In this document: positions 19,040-28,085 of the stretch, piece by piece | How the letters are laid out: every line of letters starts with the position of its first letter | Numbering within the stretch: position 1 is the stretch's first letter | Assembly: GCF_003176895.1 (NCBI RefSeq) | Contig: NZ_QGTD01000013.1 | Span: 235,324 to 299,323, forward strand | DNA from: Gracilibacillus dipsosauri | GTDB lineage: Bacteria; Bacillota; Bacilli; Bacillales; Amphibacillaceae | Length of the DNA: 64,000 bases | Reading direction: 5' to 3' | Position numbers and translations under genes: made by a program | The notes under the pieces: generated by a model | What the model was told of the DNA's origin: nothing | What the model saw: the letters and a program-made list of their open reading frames with translations, nothing else | Database searches by the model: none

Positions 19040-19234
19040 ATGATGCAACAACAAAACAGAATGTTTGAACAAGCTAAAAATGCTGTCAATCGTCTTATGG
19101 GTGGTAACAGCATGAGTGAGCAGGATAAGCAAGCTGCTCAAGATGCTATTCAATCAGCTTATACAAATGCTACTGCAGAAGAGCAACAGGAGTTACGTCA
19201 ATTAGAGCAACAGTTAAAGCAAAACAATCGTTAA
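19040..19234 (+). CDS. DUF3813 small acidic/Gln-rich protein
   Basis: 64 residues with a consensus AAGGAGGG ribosome site. Two adjacent ATGs (19040 and 19043) are possible starts. Helical and rich in Gln and Ala, no membrane segment. Pattern FEQAKNAVNRLMGGN...DKQAAQDAIQSAYTNAT fits the DUF3813 family that accompanies yitU in Bacillaceae. Function unknown. Confidence 0.75.
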   Translation: MMQQQNRMFEQAKNAVNRLMGGNSMSEQDKQAAQDAIQSAYTNATAEEQQELRQLEQQLKQNNR

Positions 19235-19257
19235 ATATAAGGCTAGAGGACTTACAC

Positions 19258-19300
19258 AACCAGCTGAGCTCATGCTCAGCTGGTTGATTTTCATGTTTTT
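19258..19300 (+). terminator. Terminator after the DUF3813 gene
   Basis: Perfect 11-bp stem AACCAGCTGAG / CTCAGCTGGTT with a 6-base loop, followed by T-rich sequence including a run of seven T. Confidence 0.85.
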
Positions 19301-19396
19301 TTGTAAAGGGGTGGAGTTTAGATCTTTTTTTCTTTTTAAATTCCATGATTTCTGATATGATAGAGGCGAGTACGGATACATATAGGAGGGAAGATT

Positions 19397-19660
19397 ATGA
19401 GTATTCACATTGAAGCAACTCCAAACCCGAATGCAATGAAATTCACAAGTGATAGAATGATCTTTGAAGGTAATAGTAGTATTTCGGTTATGCCTGGTCA
19501 AACAAGTGAACATGATATTTTAAATGATCTAATGAAACTTGATGGTGTTGATAATGTTTTTGGATTTCAACATTTTATTACCGTTAATAAAAAACCAGAT
19601 GTTGAGTGGGATCTATTAACAAAACAAATTGAAGAAACCATTACAAGCTATGGTTATTAG
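19397..19660 (+). CDS. Nfu N-terminal domain protein
   Basis: 87 residues behind TAGGAGGG. The sequence ATPNPNAMKFTSDR and the core GVDNVFGFQHFITVNKKPDVEW are the classic N-terminal domain of Nfu-type scaffold proteins. The C-terminal CxxC Fe-S domain is absent, as in stand-alone family members. It may assist Fe-S cluster biogenesis. Own promoter region upstream and own terminator. Confidence 0.85.
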   Translation: MSIHIEATPNPNAMKFTSDRMIFEGNSSISVMPGQTSEHDILNDLMKLDGVDNVFGFQHFITVNKKPDVEWDLLTKQIEETITSYGY

Positions 19661-19668
19661 TGATTGAA

Positions 19669-19697
19669 GGCAAGGACATTCATCCTCGCCTTTTTTT
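19669..19697 (+). terminator. Terminator after the Nfu_N gene
   Basis: GGCAAGGA / TCCTCGCC stem with a 6-base loop and a run of seven T. It abuts the convergent BsuPI gene end. Confidence 0.85.
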
Positions 19698-20517
19698 ATT
19701 GCTGTTCAAGAACTACAGGTAATTGAATAGAACGGTCTTTGTTAAACAATAGAAGCATTAATGTACCGTTTTGTGGAATTAAATCCTCTGAAATGATAAT
19801 ATCTAACTGAAATTCCTGCCATGTCTCACCTTCTACCTCTATTGGAGTTTGCTCAACTAAATATTGATGACCATCTTCAACCTCATAGTAGGCTTCTCCA
19901 ATAGAACCATGGACTTCTCCTTTTAATTGATAATTTCCATGCTTACCTGAGACCTCTATATTCCGAAAAGGCTCTTGTACTTCCTCTAATTCTTCTTGTA
20001 TGTCGGAAAGCTCAAGAGTAAGCTTTTTTGTAAAAGCAGATTGGTTTATTTTTTGACGGTTTATTTCTTGAGGTAAAAGCATTATTTCTACTTGATACTT
20101 ACCTGGTTCTAACTCCCTTTTAGGCTGCCATATCTCTTTCCAAAATAGCTTTTCCCCGCTTCTTATCTCTTTATCAATTAATGCTTGTGTAAACATTTTT
20201 TCTTCAGAATATCGATAAATATTTTCGCCATCTTTTGTTAATAATATTTCAAACTGTTGCCCTGAAGAGAAAGTTAAGCTAAGATCTTCTTCATTTTTAT
20301 TTTGTAATTCCATCGTAAAGATAATTCCTTCTTCAATTTGCTCTGCTCCAGCCGTCATTTTGAAATTTTCAATTAATTGTTTCGTTTCCTCGTCCATTAC
20401 TATCTCCTCGCTTGCCATTTCTTCTTGTGTCTCCCCCGTTGCTGTCTCCTCTTTATCACTTGTTCCACAACTGGTAAGCAGGATAATCATAGAAATTAAT
20501 AAAACGATTCTCTTCAT
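19696..20517 (-). CDS. Lipoprotein with BsuPI proteinase-inhibitor domain and Gmad2-like domain
   Basis: 273 residues from ATG 20517, which follows AAGGAG; the open frame upstream overlaps the preceding gene. Lipoprotein signal ending in LTSC. Residues about 55-165 match the BsuPI family (LTFSSGQQFEILL, YRYSEEKMFTQAL, ELEPGKYQVEI), known from the intracellular proteinase inhibitor Ipi of B. subtilis. Residues about 185-272 look like an immunoglobulin-like Gmad2 domain. In contrast to Ipi this copy is exported. Downstream of yitT, as ipi is in B. subtilis. Confidence 0.8.
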   Translation of the reverse strand: MKRIVLLISMIILLTSCGTSDKEETATGETQEEMASEEIVMDEETKQLIENFKMTAGAEQIEEGIIFTMELQNKNEEDLSLTFSSGQQFEILLTKDGENIYRYSEEKMFTQALIDKEIRSGEKLFWKEIWQPKRELEPGKYQVEIMLLPQEINRQKINQSAFTKKLTLELSDIQEELEEVQEPFRNIEVSGKHGNYQLKGEVHGSIGEAYYEVEDGHQYLVEQTPIEVEGETWQEFQLDIIISEDLIPQNGTLMLLLFNKDRSIQLPVVLEQQ

Positions 20518-20600
20518 TGGAAACTCCTTCCTATCCCACAGATTTAGCCAACCCCGTAAGGCTTCCTTAATGGAATAGTCGTTTTTCTCTGATAAAAGTT

Positions 20601-21449
20601 TCAATCATTTCTTCGAAAGAAGCCATAGACCCCTGCGGTTTGGATAACATTCGTAAATGCATTCTCATCCACTTCTTGAATAATTCTTTCTAAATCATAG
20701 AGCTCATATCTCGTTATTACTAGATATAGCATATTTTTATCTTCCTTTGTGTAAGCTCCCTTTACTGGCAAAATCGTAATTCCACGTATCATAGTGTCAT
20801 GAATGGCACGTTGTAGCTCATCGGCTTTCTTTGTCACAATCATAGCTGTAACCTTTTCATGTCTTGTATGAATACCATCAATCACTCTTGTAGTGACATA
20901 TAAACCAATTAATGTATAGAGCGCATTTTCAGGTTCATTTAATAAACCTGCAATGACAATAACAGCCCCATTTATCGCCATCAAATAGCCACCGATCGGT
21001 TTATCCTTCATTCGAGAAAGGACCATTGCTATAATGTCGGAGCCACCTGTTGAAGCACCCCATTTTAGAGTAATCCCTACACCGAAACCAGCAATCACAC
21101 CACCAAATACCGCATTTAAGATAATATCATTCGACAATTCGATAATCGGGAGAATTTCAAGAAATAATGAAGTAAAAATGACGGAAAGAAAACTATAAAT
21201 CGTAAATCCCTTCCCAACTTTTAACCATCCTAAAATCGCAACAGGAATATTTAAGATAAAGAGCATAATACCAGTACTAACATTTTCAAAGCCAAAATAG
21301 TCTGTAAAAATTGTGGATAGTATTTGAGAAATACCAGTAAAACCACTTGCATAAACATTTGCAGCTATAAAGAAGAAGTTCAGGGCAATCGCATTTAATA
21401 AAGCACCTATAATAACAATAGCAATTCTTTTAGATTGAATTAAAAACAT
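20601..21449 (-). CDS. yitT: YitT family membrane protein (DUF161/DUF2179)
   Basis: 282 residues from ATG 21449 behind GGGAGGTG. Five or six transmembrane helices in residues 1-190 with the signature GFTGISQIL and GASTGGSDIIA, then a cytoplasmic DUF2179 domain (about 205-280; GITILPVKGAYTKEDKNMLY). Function of the family is unsettled; some members are linked to transport. Confidence 0.9.
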   Translation of the reverse strand: MFLIQSKRIAIVIIGALLNAIALNFFFIAANVYASGFTGISQILSTIFTDYFGFENVSTGIMLFILNIPVAILGWLKVGKGFTIYSFLSVIFTSLFLEILPIIELSNDIILNAVFGGVIAGFGVGITLKWGASTGGSDIIAMVLSRMKDKPIGGYLMAINGAVIVIAGLLNEPENALYTLIGLYVTTRVIDGIHTRHEKVTAMIVTKKADELQRAIHDTMIRGITILPVKGAYTKEDKNMLYLVITRYELYDLERIIQEVDENAFTNVIQTAGVYGFFRRND

Positions 21450-21695
21450 ATGTACACCTCCCATTTATCCTAGCATTTGTTCACCTAATTCGATCAACAG
21501 ACGCTAATCACCCCTTGCCTAGTAAGCAAAGGATGGCTACCTTCCCATACCCTATCCTAACACTTTTAAATCATGCTTTACATGAAAATATTACATAATT
21601 TGTTTTGACGGATGACCCTGTTACGCTTAAACTTATATTAAGCAAAAATAGGACATCCATACATGACCTATCTATCATAAAGGAGGGCAAGGAAA

Positions 21696-22559
21696 ATGAC
21701 AATTAAAATTATTGCTGACTCTGCATCAGATTTATCCGTAGAAGATTATAAACAGTATGACATTGAGATGGTGCCACTTACGGTTCAATTAGATGGAGAA
21801 AACTACGAGGACGGGATTTCCATTTCACCGAAGACTATCTATGAGGAAATGAGAGCTGGAAAATCACCCAAAACAGCACAAGTGAGTCCACAGGTATTTC
21901 AGGATACTTTTGAGAAGCACGCCAAGGCGGGTGATGATGTAATTTATTTAGCCTTTTCTTCAGAACTTTCCGGAACTTATCAATCTGCGAAATTAATGGA
22001 ACAGCAAGTAAAGGAGAACTATCCGGATTTTAATCTTCATATCTTAGATACGAAGTGTGCTTCTCTTGGTTATGGATTAGTTGTAATAAAGGCTGCTGAG
22101 ATGGTAAAGCATGGAGCAACTCTAGAGGAAGTGCTCGAAGTAAGTCAATATTATTACGAAAACATGGAACATATTTTTACTGTCGATGATTTAGAATATT
22201 TATATCGTGGTGGACGTGTTAGTAAAACAGCTGCTTTCGTTGGCACCCTACTAAAGGTCAAGCCATTATTACATATGGAAGATGGCAAACTAATCCCTCT
22301 AGAAAAGGTCCGTGGCTCCAAAAAGGTATTGAAACGTATGGTGGAAGTCATGGAAGAGCGTGGTGTTGATCTTGAAAAGCAAACGATAGGTATTAGTCAT
22401 GGAGATGTAGAGGATGTCGCTAACCAGCTCGCTGAATTGATTCAAGAGAAATGGAAAGTAAAGGAAATCAAAATGAATATGGTTGGCTCGTCTATTGGTG
22501 CTCATTCAGGGCCAGGAACACTCGCCTTGTTTTTCTTAAATCAACCTCCAAAAAATTAG
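21696..22559 (+). CDS. yitS: DegV family fatty-acid-binding protein (YitS-like)
   Basis: 287 residues behind AAAGGAGGGC. DegV fold with conserved SASDLS near the N-terminus, TAQVSPQVF, ELSGTYQSA, and the lipid-pocket segment YLYRGGRVSK; C-terminal GAHSGPGTL. DegV/FakB proteins carry a fatty acid to the FakA kinase. Lies divergent from yitT, as in the B. subtilis yit cluster. Confidence 0.9.
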   Translation: MTIKIIADSASDLSVEDYKQYDIEMVPLTVQLDGENYEDGISISPKTIYEEMRAGKSPKTAQVSPQVFQDTFEKHAKAGDDVIYLAFSSELSGTYQSAKLMEQQVKENYPDFNLHILDTKCASLGYGLVVIKAAEMVKHGATLEEVLEVSQYYYENMEHIFTVDDLEYLYRGGRVSKTAAFVGTLLKVKPLLHMEDGKLIPLEKVRGSKKVLKRMVEVMEERGVDLEKQTIGISHGDVEDVANQLAELIQEKWKVKEIKMNMVGSSIGAHSGPGTLALFFLNQPPKN

Positions 22560-22615
22560 CATTTTTCGTTCGAAATAGCTCATACTAGGAAAAACAATAG
22601 TATGAGGTGAGTAAA

Positions 22616-23476
22616 ATGACTAAAAGTCAAAAGAAACCAATTCTCCCAAAGCAGCATCAAAACCGCCAGCCAGGCTTTGAGTATGAGATGAATCCTATTC
22701 CAATAAGCATAACGAAAAATTATGTAGGCAGTAATAAACTGAAGGGTAAAGTTGCGGTCATTACTGGTGGAGATAGTGGAATTGGCAAGGCAGTTGCTCT
22801 GCATTATGCAAGGGAAGGAGCAAATATTGCCATTATTTATTTTGACGAGGATAAGGATGCAAACGATACAAGGCAATTGGTTGAGCAAGAACAGGTGACA
22901 TGTCAACTATTCAGAGGAGATATAGCAGATCGTAATTTCTGTTATCAGGTAGTGGAGCAAGTCATCGAGCAATTTGGAAAAATGGATATCCTTGTAAATA
23001 ATGCTGCCATGCAATTTCCACAGCAAAATTTTCTAGCGATTACAGAGGAGCAATTAGAACGGACTTTTCGAGTAAATATTTTTTCATTTTTCTATATGAC
23101 ACAAGCAGCTCTCCCTCATTTACAAAAAGGGAGCTCTATTATTAACACCTCTTCTATTACCGCATTCAAAGGTAGTGAAAACTTAATTGACTATTCGAGC
23201 ACAAAAGGTGCGATTACTACTTTTACCAAGTCGCTAGCGAAGTCACTTGTATCTAAAGGAATTCGTGTGAACAGTGTTGCTCCAGGTCCAATCTGGACAC
23301 CACTCATTCCTGCTACCTTTGATGAAAATGCTGTTTCTACCTTCGGGTCAGATTCTGAAATGGCGAGACCTGGTGAGCCAAGTGAAGTCGCCCCAGCCTA
23401 TGTCTATTTAGCTAGTGATGATGCCAACTATGTAACAGGACAGACGATTCATGTTAATGGTGGGCAAATTATCTAA
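22616..23476 (+). CDS. Short-chain dehydrogenase/reductase (YhdF/YhxC-like)
   Basis: 286 residues from ATG 22616 after GAGGTG; a GTG at 22607 lies inside that site. NAD(P)-binding TGGDSGIGKAVA, NNAAMQ structural motif, catalytic Ser-Tyr-Lys in SSITAF...YSSTKGA, and C-terminal YVTGQTIHVNGG. The N-terminal Pro/Gln-rich extension of about 45 residues is characteristic of the general-stress SDRs YhdF and YhxC. Substrate unknown. Confidence 0.9.
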   Translation: MTKSQKKPILPKQHQNRQPGFEYEMNPIPISITKNYVGSNKLKGKVAVITGGDSGIGKAVALHYAREGANIAIIYFDEDKDANDTRQLVEQEQVTCQLFRGDIADRNFCYQVVEQVIEQFGKMDILVNNAAMQFPQQNFLAITEEQLERTFRVNIFSFFYMTQAALPHLQKGSSIINTSSITAFKGSENLIDYSSTKGAITTFTKSLAKSLVSKGIRVNSVAPGPIWTPLIPATFDENAVSTFGSDSEMARPGEPSEVAPAYVYLASDDANYVTGQTIHVNGGQII

Positions 23477-23513
23477 AAAAGTATCGAACAATTATTTGTT
23501 CGATACTTTTTTT
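23475..23513. terminator. Bidirectional terminator between SDR and amylase-like genes
   Basis: Perfect 16-bp stem AAAAAGTATCGAACAA / TTGTTCGATACTTTTT with a 4-base loop. The stop codon of the convergent amylase-like gene lies within the stem. Confidence 0.9.
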
Positions 23514-24910
23514 GCTCTTCTATTTAGTGCGATCACAAAAACAACAAATCCTCCGAAAATAACGATCATCATTGCAATAAAGAACCAGTTTAATCCTGTG
23601 TTTTCCTCTAGGACAAAAATATTGCTTGTCTCCCGGTTTAAGGTGATTTTGTAGCTTCCATCTTCTTGTTCTCTTATCAAGTTATCCTCTAGTAAACCTT
23701 TTAACTGCTTATTTGATCCCAAATTCTCAATCGTAGCCGTTTGCGTTTGTGTATCATTATTTATCGCAACATACAATGTCTCATCTTGATAAGTCCTTTT
23801 AAATACTGTCATCTCCCCGACTTGTTCAACAAATTCCATATCTCCTTCTGATAATGCCTTTGATTCACGATGAATAGTTGCAAGCTTTTCCAGATGTTGC
23901 GTAATCTCTTCATCCTTTTTATTTAATTCTGCCATTCGGTGATCATGCTCAGCTACACCATTATCCATTGGCACTTCGAGACCCTGATAAAAGAAAGCAG
24001 AGCCTGGTAATGCGTAAAGAAGGGTTGCGGCAAGCTTCCACCTTGTTACAGGATGGTATTCTTCTTGCATTGATTCGAAAGCGAAACGATTGGAAAAGAC
24101 TGTTTCCATCGATAGAATTTGGTCAGATTGCAGAAAATCCTCCTCATCAAATAAAGGCTTCAAGGAAGTTCCTGCCTGTTTCAATAGAGCAACAGCTTCG
24201 TTTTGAAATTCATGATTTACTACTAAATTTCCTTCTTCTGCTCCATCTACTAGAACAATGGCATTTTCTTTCTCCTCTTTTACTTGGTGTTCAAATGCTT
24301 GAATAAAGGTTTCGTCTGCCTCTCCATCTAGATAAAGGTGAAAACCATCTATATTCGCTTCTTTCAGCCAATAACTTGCAGCTTCTAATAAATACTGCTG
24401 TACTTGCTCATTTCTTGTATCGATAGTAGCTACTTGCTCACCGAATAAGGTGGAGTCTTGATCGGAAGCTAAAGGATGATTTGGAGCTACATTATCTGCA
24501 ACAAAATCTAATATTACCTTCATCTCTTCTTTATGTGCTTGCTCGACTAATTGTTTCAACCTGACAATACTTCCGAATGACTTATGGATCGTTTGGTGGT
24601 CTAGTGTGCTAAAACCATGATAGGCATTAGTACTCATTATTGGACTAAGATTAATCGTGGTAATGCCTAGCTTTTTTAGATCAGGTATTTTTTCCATTAC
24701 CCCATCTAAATCTCCTCCATGAAACGCTTTTGAATCTTCAATATTCAATTCTCCATCATTAGAACTGTCCCCATTGACAAATCGATCTACTAGTATGTAA
24801 TAAATCGTCTCATCCCTGACTTCCTCAGCCTTTGTAACATGAAGTGGGAGAAACAAAGTGACGATCATAAGCCCGATTAGTGAAATGATGCTATATTTTG
24901 TTTTTTTCAT
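23492..24910 (-). CDS. Membrane-anchored GH13 alpha-amylase-like protein, probably catalytically inactive
   Basis: 472 residues: signal peptide (1-28), GH13 barrel (about 33-350), C-terminal beta domain, one C-terminal transmembrane helix (about 441-463) and a basic tail. Framework segments of bacillary membrane amylases are kept (YYILVDRFVNGDSSND, AFHGGDLDG, MKVILDFVADN, PVTRWKLA). All three catalytic acids appear replaced by alignment to these landmarks: the nucleophile Asp of GxRxD is Tyr193 (DGFHLY), the acid/base Glu is Gly223 (LVDGA), and the NHD Asp is Phe272 (TVFSNRF); the region I His is Asn. Likely a starch/glycan-binding pseudoenzyme facing outward; alternative is an altered activity. 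No frameshift is seen. Confidence 0.85.
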   Translation of the reverse strand: MKKTKYSIISLIGLMIVTLFLPLHVTKAEEVRDETIYYILVDRFVNGDSSNDGELNIEDSKAFHGGDLDGVMEKIPDLKKLGITTINLSPIMSTNAYHGFSTLDHQTIHKSFGSIVRLKQLVEQAHKEEMKVILDFVADNVAPNHPLASDQDSTLFGEQVATIDTRNEQVQQYLLEAASYWLKEANIDGFHLYLDGEADETFIQAFEHQVKEEKENAIVLVDGAEEGNLVVNHEFQNEAVALLKQAGTSLKPLFDEEDFLQSDQILSMETVFSNRFAFESMQEEYHPVTRWKLAATLLYALPGSAFFYQGLEVPMDNGVAEHDHRMAELNKKDEEITQHLEKLATIHRESKALSEGDMEFVEQVGEMTVFKRTYQDETLYVAINNDTQTQTATIENLGSNKQLKGLLEDNLIREQEDGSYKITLNRETSNIFVLEENTGLNWFFIAMMIVIFGGFVVFVIALNRRAKKVSNK

Positions 24911-25090
24911 CTATTGTCCCCTCTTTTTCATAGTTCGTCTTCTATTATCCTAGACAACAGAGAAATGTCAAATGAGAGAGAATAAAGAGAGTAGAAGTTT
25001 TTTCATCTGTTTAGCATCGGTATTTGTAAATGATGCTTCTTCTCAAAAAAGTGGTGGTTAGTTCTGTCTAAAAATAAAGAAGAAAGCTAA

Positions 25091-25546
25091 TCAACGCTCT
25101 CTTCTTACTTGCTTTCGATATTTTTCTTTCCTAACGTGTAATACAATTAAACAACCTAAAAATAAAAATGGAATAAAATTATATACTAGTGTACTCCAGT
25201 GAAAAGGGATATCCATTTGATAAATCGCCTTTTTAAATTTTCCATCATCTGCGACTGCTAATACCTTTCTCGGATCCGTGTCGTAAATGATATGATATTT
25301 TGTACCAACTGGATAAAAATTAGAGGCATTGCCCTTTATTGAATCCGATTCGTCAATCAAAGCGGACACTCGACCGACTGATTTCCCAATTAAATCTGTA
25401 CTTACCTCTTCCTCAACCACCACCCGATATATCCTTCCATCCATTACAATAAAAGGATAATCGAGATTTACTCCTTTTATTTGGAGGAATGGTTGAAGTA
25501 GAAAAACAATAAAGATAATGATCCAGCTTTTTCGCATATTTGTCAC
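25091..25546 (-). CDS. Two-helix membrane protein of unknown function
   Basis: 151 residues, one N-terminal helix (about 7-24) and one C-terminal helix (about 118-138) flanking a folded external segment of about 90 residues containing GKSVGRVSALID and YHIIYDTDPRKVLAVADD. The GTG start at 25546 is close to an AAGGGAAG site; an ATG at 25537 is also possible. No family recognised. It follows asnO on the same strand with 22 bases between, so the two are probably cotranscribed. Confidence 0.65.
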   Translation of the reverse strand: MTNMRKSWIIIFIVFLLQPFLQIKGVNLDYPFIVMDGRIYRVVVEEEVSTDLIGKSVGRVSALIDESDSIKGNASNFYPVGTKYHIIYDTDPRKVLAVADDGKFKKAIYQMDIPFHWSTLVYNFIPFLFLGCLIVLHVRKEKYRKQVRRER

Positions 25547-25568
25547 TACTTCCCTTTACCAATCTATC

Positions 25569-27413
25569 TTATAGCCTTAATTCAATATTGTATTCTCTTA
25601 ACCAAAAATCCATTTGACCTAAATGGGCTAATAACTGTGGGCCTGTCATTAATTGACCAAACCATGGTACTTGAATATTTGTCGCTTTTTGCTCGACTAA
25701 TTGTTTGACCTCAGATTTATCTAATATTTCAAACAAGCGCGCATCTTTATCCTCTAATATTGTATGCATCCATTCGACAACAGCTTGTGTATATGCCGGA
25801 TGATGTGTTTTAGGATAGGGACTTTTCTTACGGTAGAGAATATCCTTAGGCAAAATTCCCTCTAAAGATTTTCTCAAAATTCCTTTTTCCCGATTACCTA
25901 TGGTCTTTATTTCCCAGGGAATATTCCAAACATATTCAATTAGTCTATGATCACTAAATGGAACCCTTGCCTCAAAGCTCGCTCCCATACTCATTCGATC
26001 TTTTCTGTCTAATAATGTCGGCATAAACCATTGCATATTCAGGTAAAACATTTGTCTACGTTCTGTCTCTTCCTTATCCTCTCCATCTAGTAAGGGGGTT
26101 TCATCTATGGTTTCTTTATATCTATTGAGTGCATATTCTTCTAAAGAAAGCTTCGATTGTAATTCGTTTCTAAGTAGCTGCTGTCTTACCTCTGAAGATC
26201 GAATCCATGGAAAGCCTTTTCGCTCTAAATCTTCTTTTCGATAAAACCATGGATATCCTCCAAAGATTTCATCTGCACATTCACCGGATAATGCTACCGT
26301 CACTTGTTTTTTTGTTTGTTCACAAAACCATAATAAAGAAGAATCCACATCTGTCATTCCAGGCAGATCTCGATATTTCACGGCATCTTTTAACAGTGTA
26401 GCAAGTGTTTGATTATCCATTTCATAATTGCTATGCTTCGTATTTAATGCATGAACCATTTTCCCGATATAGGTTTTATCTTGATTTGGCTGAAAATCAC
26501 TACTCTGAAAATAGTGATCATTACCGATATAATCAATAGAAAACGTTCGCAGGCTTTGATTTTGACTTGCTAAATAATTGGCTGCAATCGCACTTATTGC
26601 ACTAGAGTCAACTCCTCCTGATAAAAATGTTCCAAGCGGCACATCGGAAACAAGCTGTCTTTCGACTGCGTCCTCTAGTAATTCCTTCACTCTTTGTGCT
26701 GTTTCCTCCACTGACTCTGTATGTTTCTCACTAACAACATTCCAATATCTAGCTGTTCTCCAGCCATTTTTATCAAATATTCCAACATGTCCTGCTCGCA
26801 ATTCTTCAATTTGATGAAACACGCCATTCCCAGGAGTTCTGGAGGGCCCTACAGCAAATAACTCTGCTAATCCTTGTTGATCGATAACCGCTTTGACTTC
26901 ATTATTTGCTAAAATAGCTTTTATCTCAGATCCGAATAAAAGTCCATGTTCGTGTTTTTTAAAGAATAATGGTTTCACGCCTACTCTATCTCTTGCTAGA
27001 AATAATTGTTCCTTTGCTGAATCCCATATTGCAAAAGCAAATATACCATTTAGCTTCTCTACATGAGATTCTCCCCATTCTATATAGCTCTTTAGCAAAA
27101 CTTCCGTATCAGAATGAGAATGAAAGGTCCAGCCAGCTTTTAACAATTCCTTTCTTAAATCTTCTGTATTATAAAGCTCGCCATTATAAATGAGCACATA
27201 TCGATTTTTATCCACCATTTCTTTCATTGGCTGTTTTCCGCCTTCTGGATCAACGACAATTAACCGTTGGTGACCAAAGCCTATATGTGTTTCATACCAA
27301 TAACCCGTTTCATCGGGACCTCTATGCGCTACTGCTTCAACCATTTTTTCAAGCTTATGGTGCTCCTTATGCACGTTACGACTAAAGTCTATCCACCCTA
27401 CAATGCCACACAT
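25569..27413 (-). CDS. asnO: Glutamine-hydrolysing asparagine synthetase
   Basis: 614 residues from ATG 27413, chosen because the class II glutaminase needs its Cys immediately after Met (MCGIVGW). The N-terminal domain (1-200) has the RGPDETG and YNGELYN signatures; the C-terminal synthetase domain has the PP-loop FLSGGVDSSAISA and the GECADEIFGGYPW segment. Makes Asn from Asp, ATP and Gln. Length and position near yisL match B. subtilis AsnO (YisO), the sporulation-associated paralogue, rather than AsnB. Confidence 0.9.
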   Translation of the reverse strand: MCGIVGWIDFSRNVHKEHHKLEKMVEAVAHRGPDETGYWYETHIGFGHQRLIVVDPEGGKQPMKEMVDKNRYVLIYNGELYNTEDLRKELLKAGWTFHSHSDTEVLLKSYIEWGESHVEKLNGIFAFAIWDSAKEQLFLARDRVGVKPLFFKKHEHGLLFGSEIKAILANNEVKAVIDQQGLAELFAVGPSRTPGNGVFHQIEELRAGHVGIFDKNGWRTARYWNVVSEKHTESVEETAQRVKELLEDAVERQLVSDVPLGTFLSGGVDSSAISAIAANYLASQNQSLRTFSIDYIGNDHYFQSSDFQPNQDKTYIGKMVHALNTKHSNYEMDNQTLATLLKDAVKYRDLPGMTDVDSSLLWFCEQTKKQVTVALSGECADEIFGGYPWFYRKEDLERKGFPWIRSSEVRQQLLRNELQSKLSLEEYALNRYKETIDETPLLDGEDKEETERRQMFYLNMQWFMPTLLDRKDRMSMGASFEARVPFSDHRLIEYVWNIPWEIKTIGNREKGILRKSLEGILPKDILYRKKSPYPKTHHPAYTQAVVEWMHTILEDKDARLFEILDKSEVKQLVEQKATNIQVPWFGQLMTGPQLLAHLGQMDFWLREYNIELRL

Positions 27414-27544
27414 ACTTCGTCTCACACCTTTCTTCACTGCCTCGCTTTTATTAATTTATGCTTACTTAAAGGGAAAATGATTGAAAAATTTCTCTATATA
27501 GAAAGGTGTGTGGAGAATAATAGGTGGGACAATAACGAGGATAG

Positions 27545-27575
27545 GAAAAAACCCTGCTTCAGCAAGAAGCAGGGG
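27545..27575 (-). terminator. Terminator after yisL
   Basis: Stem CCCTGCTT / AAGCAGGG with a 7-base loop; on the minus strand it is followed by TTTTTTCC. It sits 12 bases after the yisL stop. Confidence 0.85.
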
Positions 27576-27585
27576 CTACATTCTA

Positions 27586-27966
27586 TTATCCAAAATAAAA
27601 ACCATTTGGTAAGCGGAAAAAACCTAATACTAAAACAATAATAAACGCAATCACGAATTGTATCCAGAAGCTTTTCGCTGGCTTTTGCTTTGAGGCTTTG
27701 ACTAAAATCATCTCAATTGAAGAAATCACCCATAACCCTGCAATTAGCTTCACAATTAGCTCGCCTAATAGTGGAAATTCAGGCAATCCTGCTGTTGCAT
27801 AATCCGCGAACAATGATCCACCTGAATATAAGATTAATAAGTAATCCAAGCGAACAATCATGTGTATTATTTTGCCTACCTTGTTATTCCCTTTTTTATA
27901 CATGGAGTACGAAATCACTAATAAAATTAGTGCCAACACCCATGCTGTGATATGTAAATGTGTCAA
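27586..27966 (-). CDS. yisL: UPF0344/DUF1516 membrane protein YisL
   Basis: 126 residues from TTG 27966, giving the family start MTHLHIT; an in-frame TTG at 27981 is alternative. GGAAGG lies just upstream. Four hydrophobic segments; conserved THLHIT, VRLDYLLILYSGG and the C-terminal LGFFRLPNGF are those of YisL. Function unknown. Between asnO and a DUF418 gene. Confidence 0.87.
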   Translation of the reverse strand: MTHLHITAWVLALILLVISYSMYKKGNNKVGKIIHMIVRLDYLLILYSGGSLFADYATAGLPEFPLLGELIVKLIAGLWVISSIEMILVKASKQKPAKSFWIQFVIAFIIVLVLGFFRLPNGFYFG

Positions 27967-28085
27967 TCTTCCTTCCCCCAATCATTTCAAAGTTTTTAAT
28001 AAACTCACTAGATAAGAGTATCATACCATGTAATCTTAAATTTTTCATTTCCGAGCCTACACTTCACTCAATTGTCATACAATCC

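Noticed and set aside
21480..21560. Hairpin (CCTTTGC / GGCAAGG) in the yitT leader as a riboswitch
   Set aside because: Only a short stem with no T-run and no known aptamer motif; too little to support a call.
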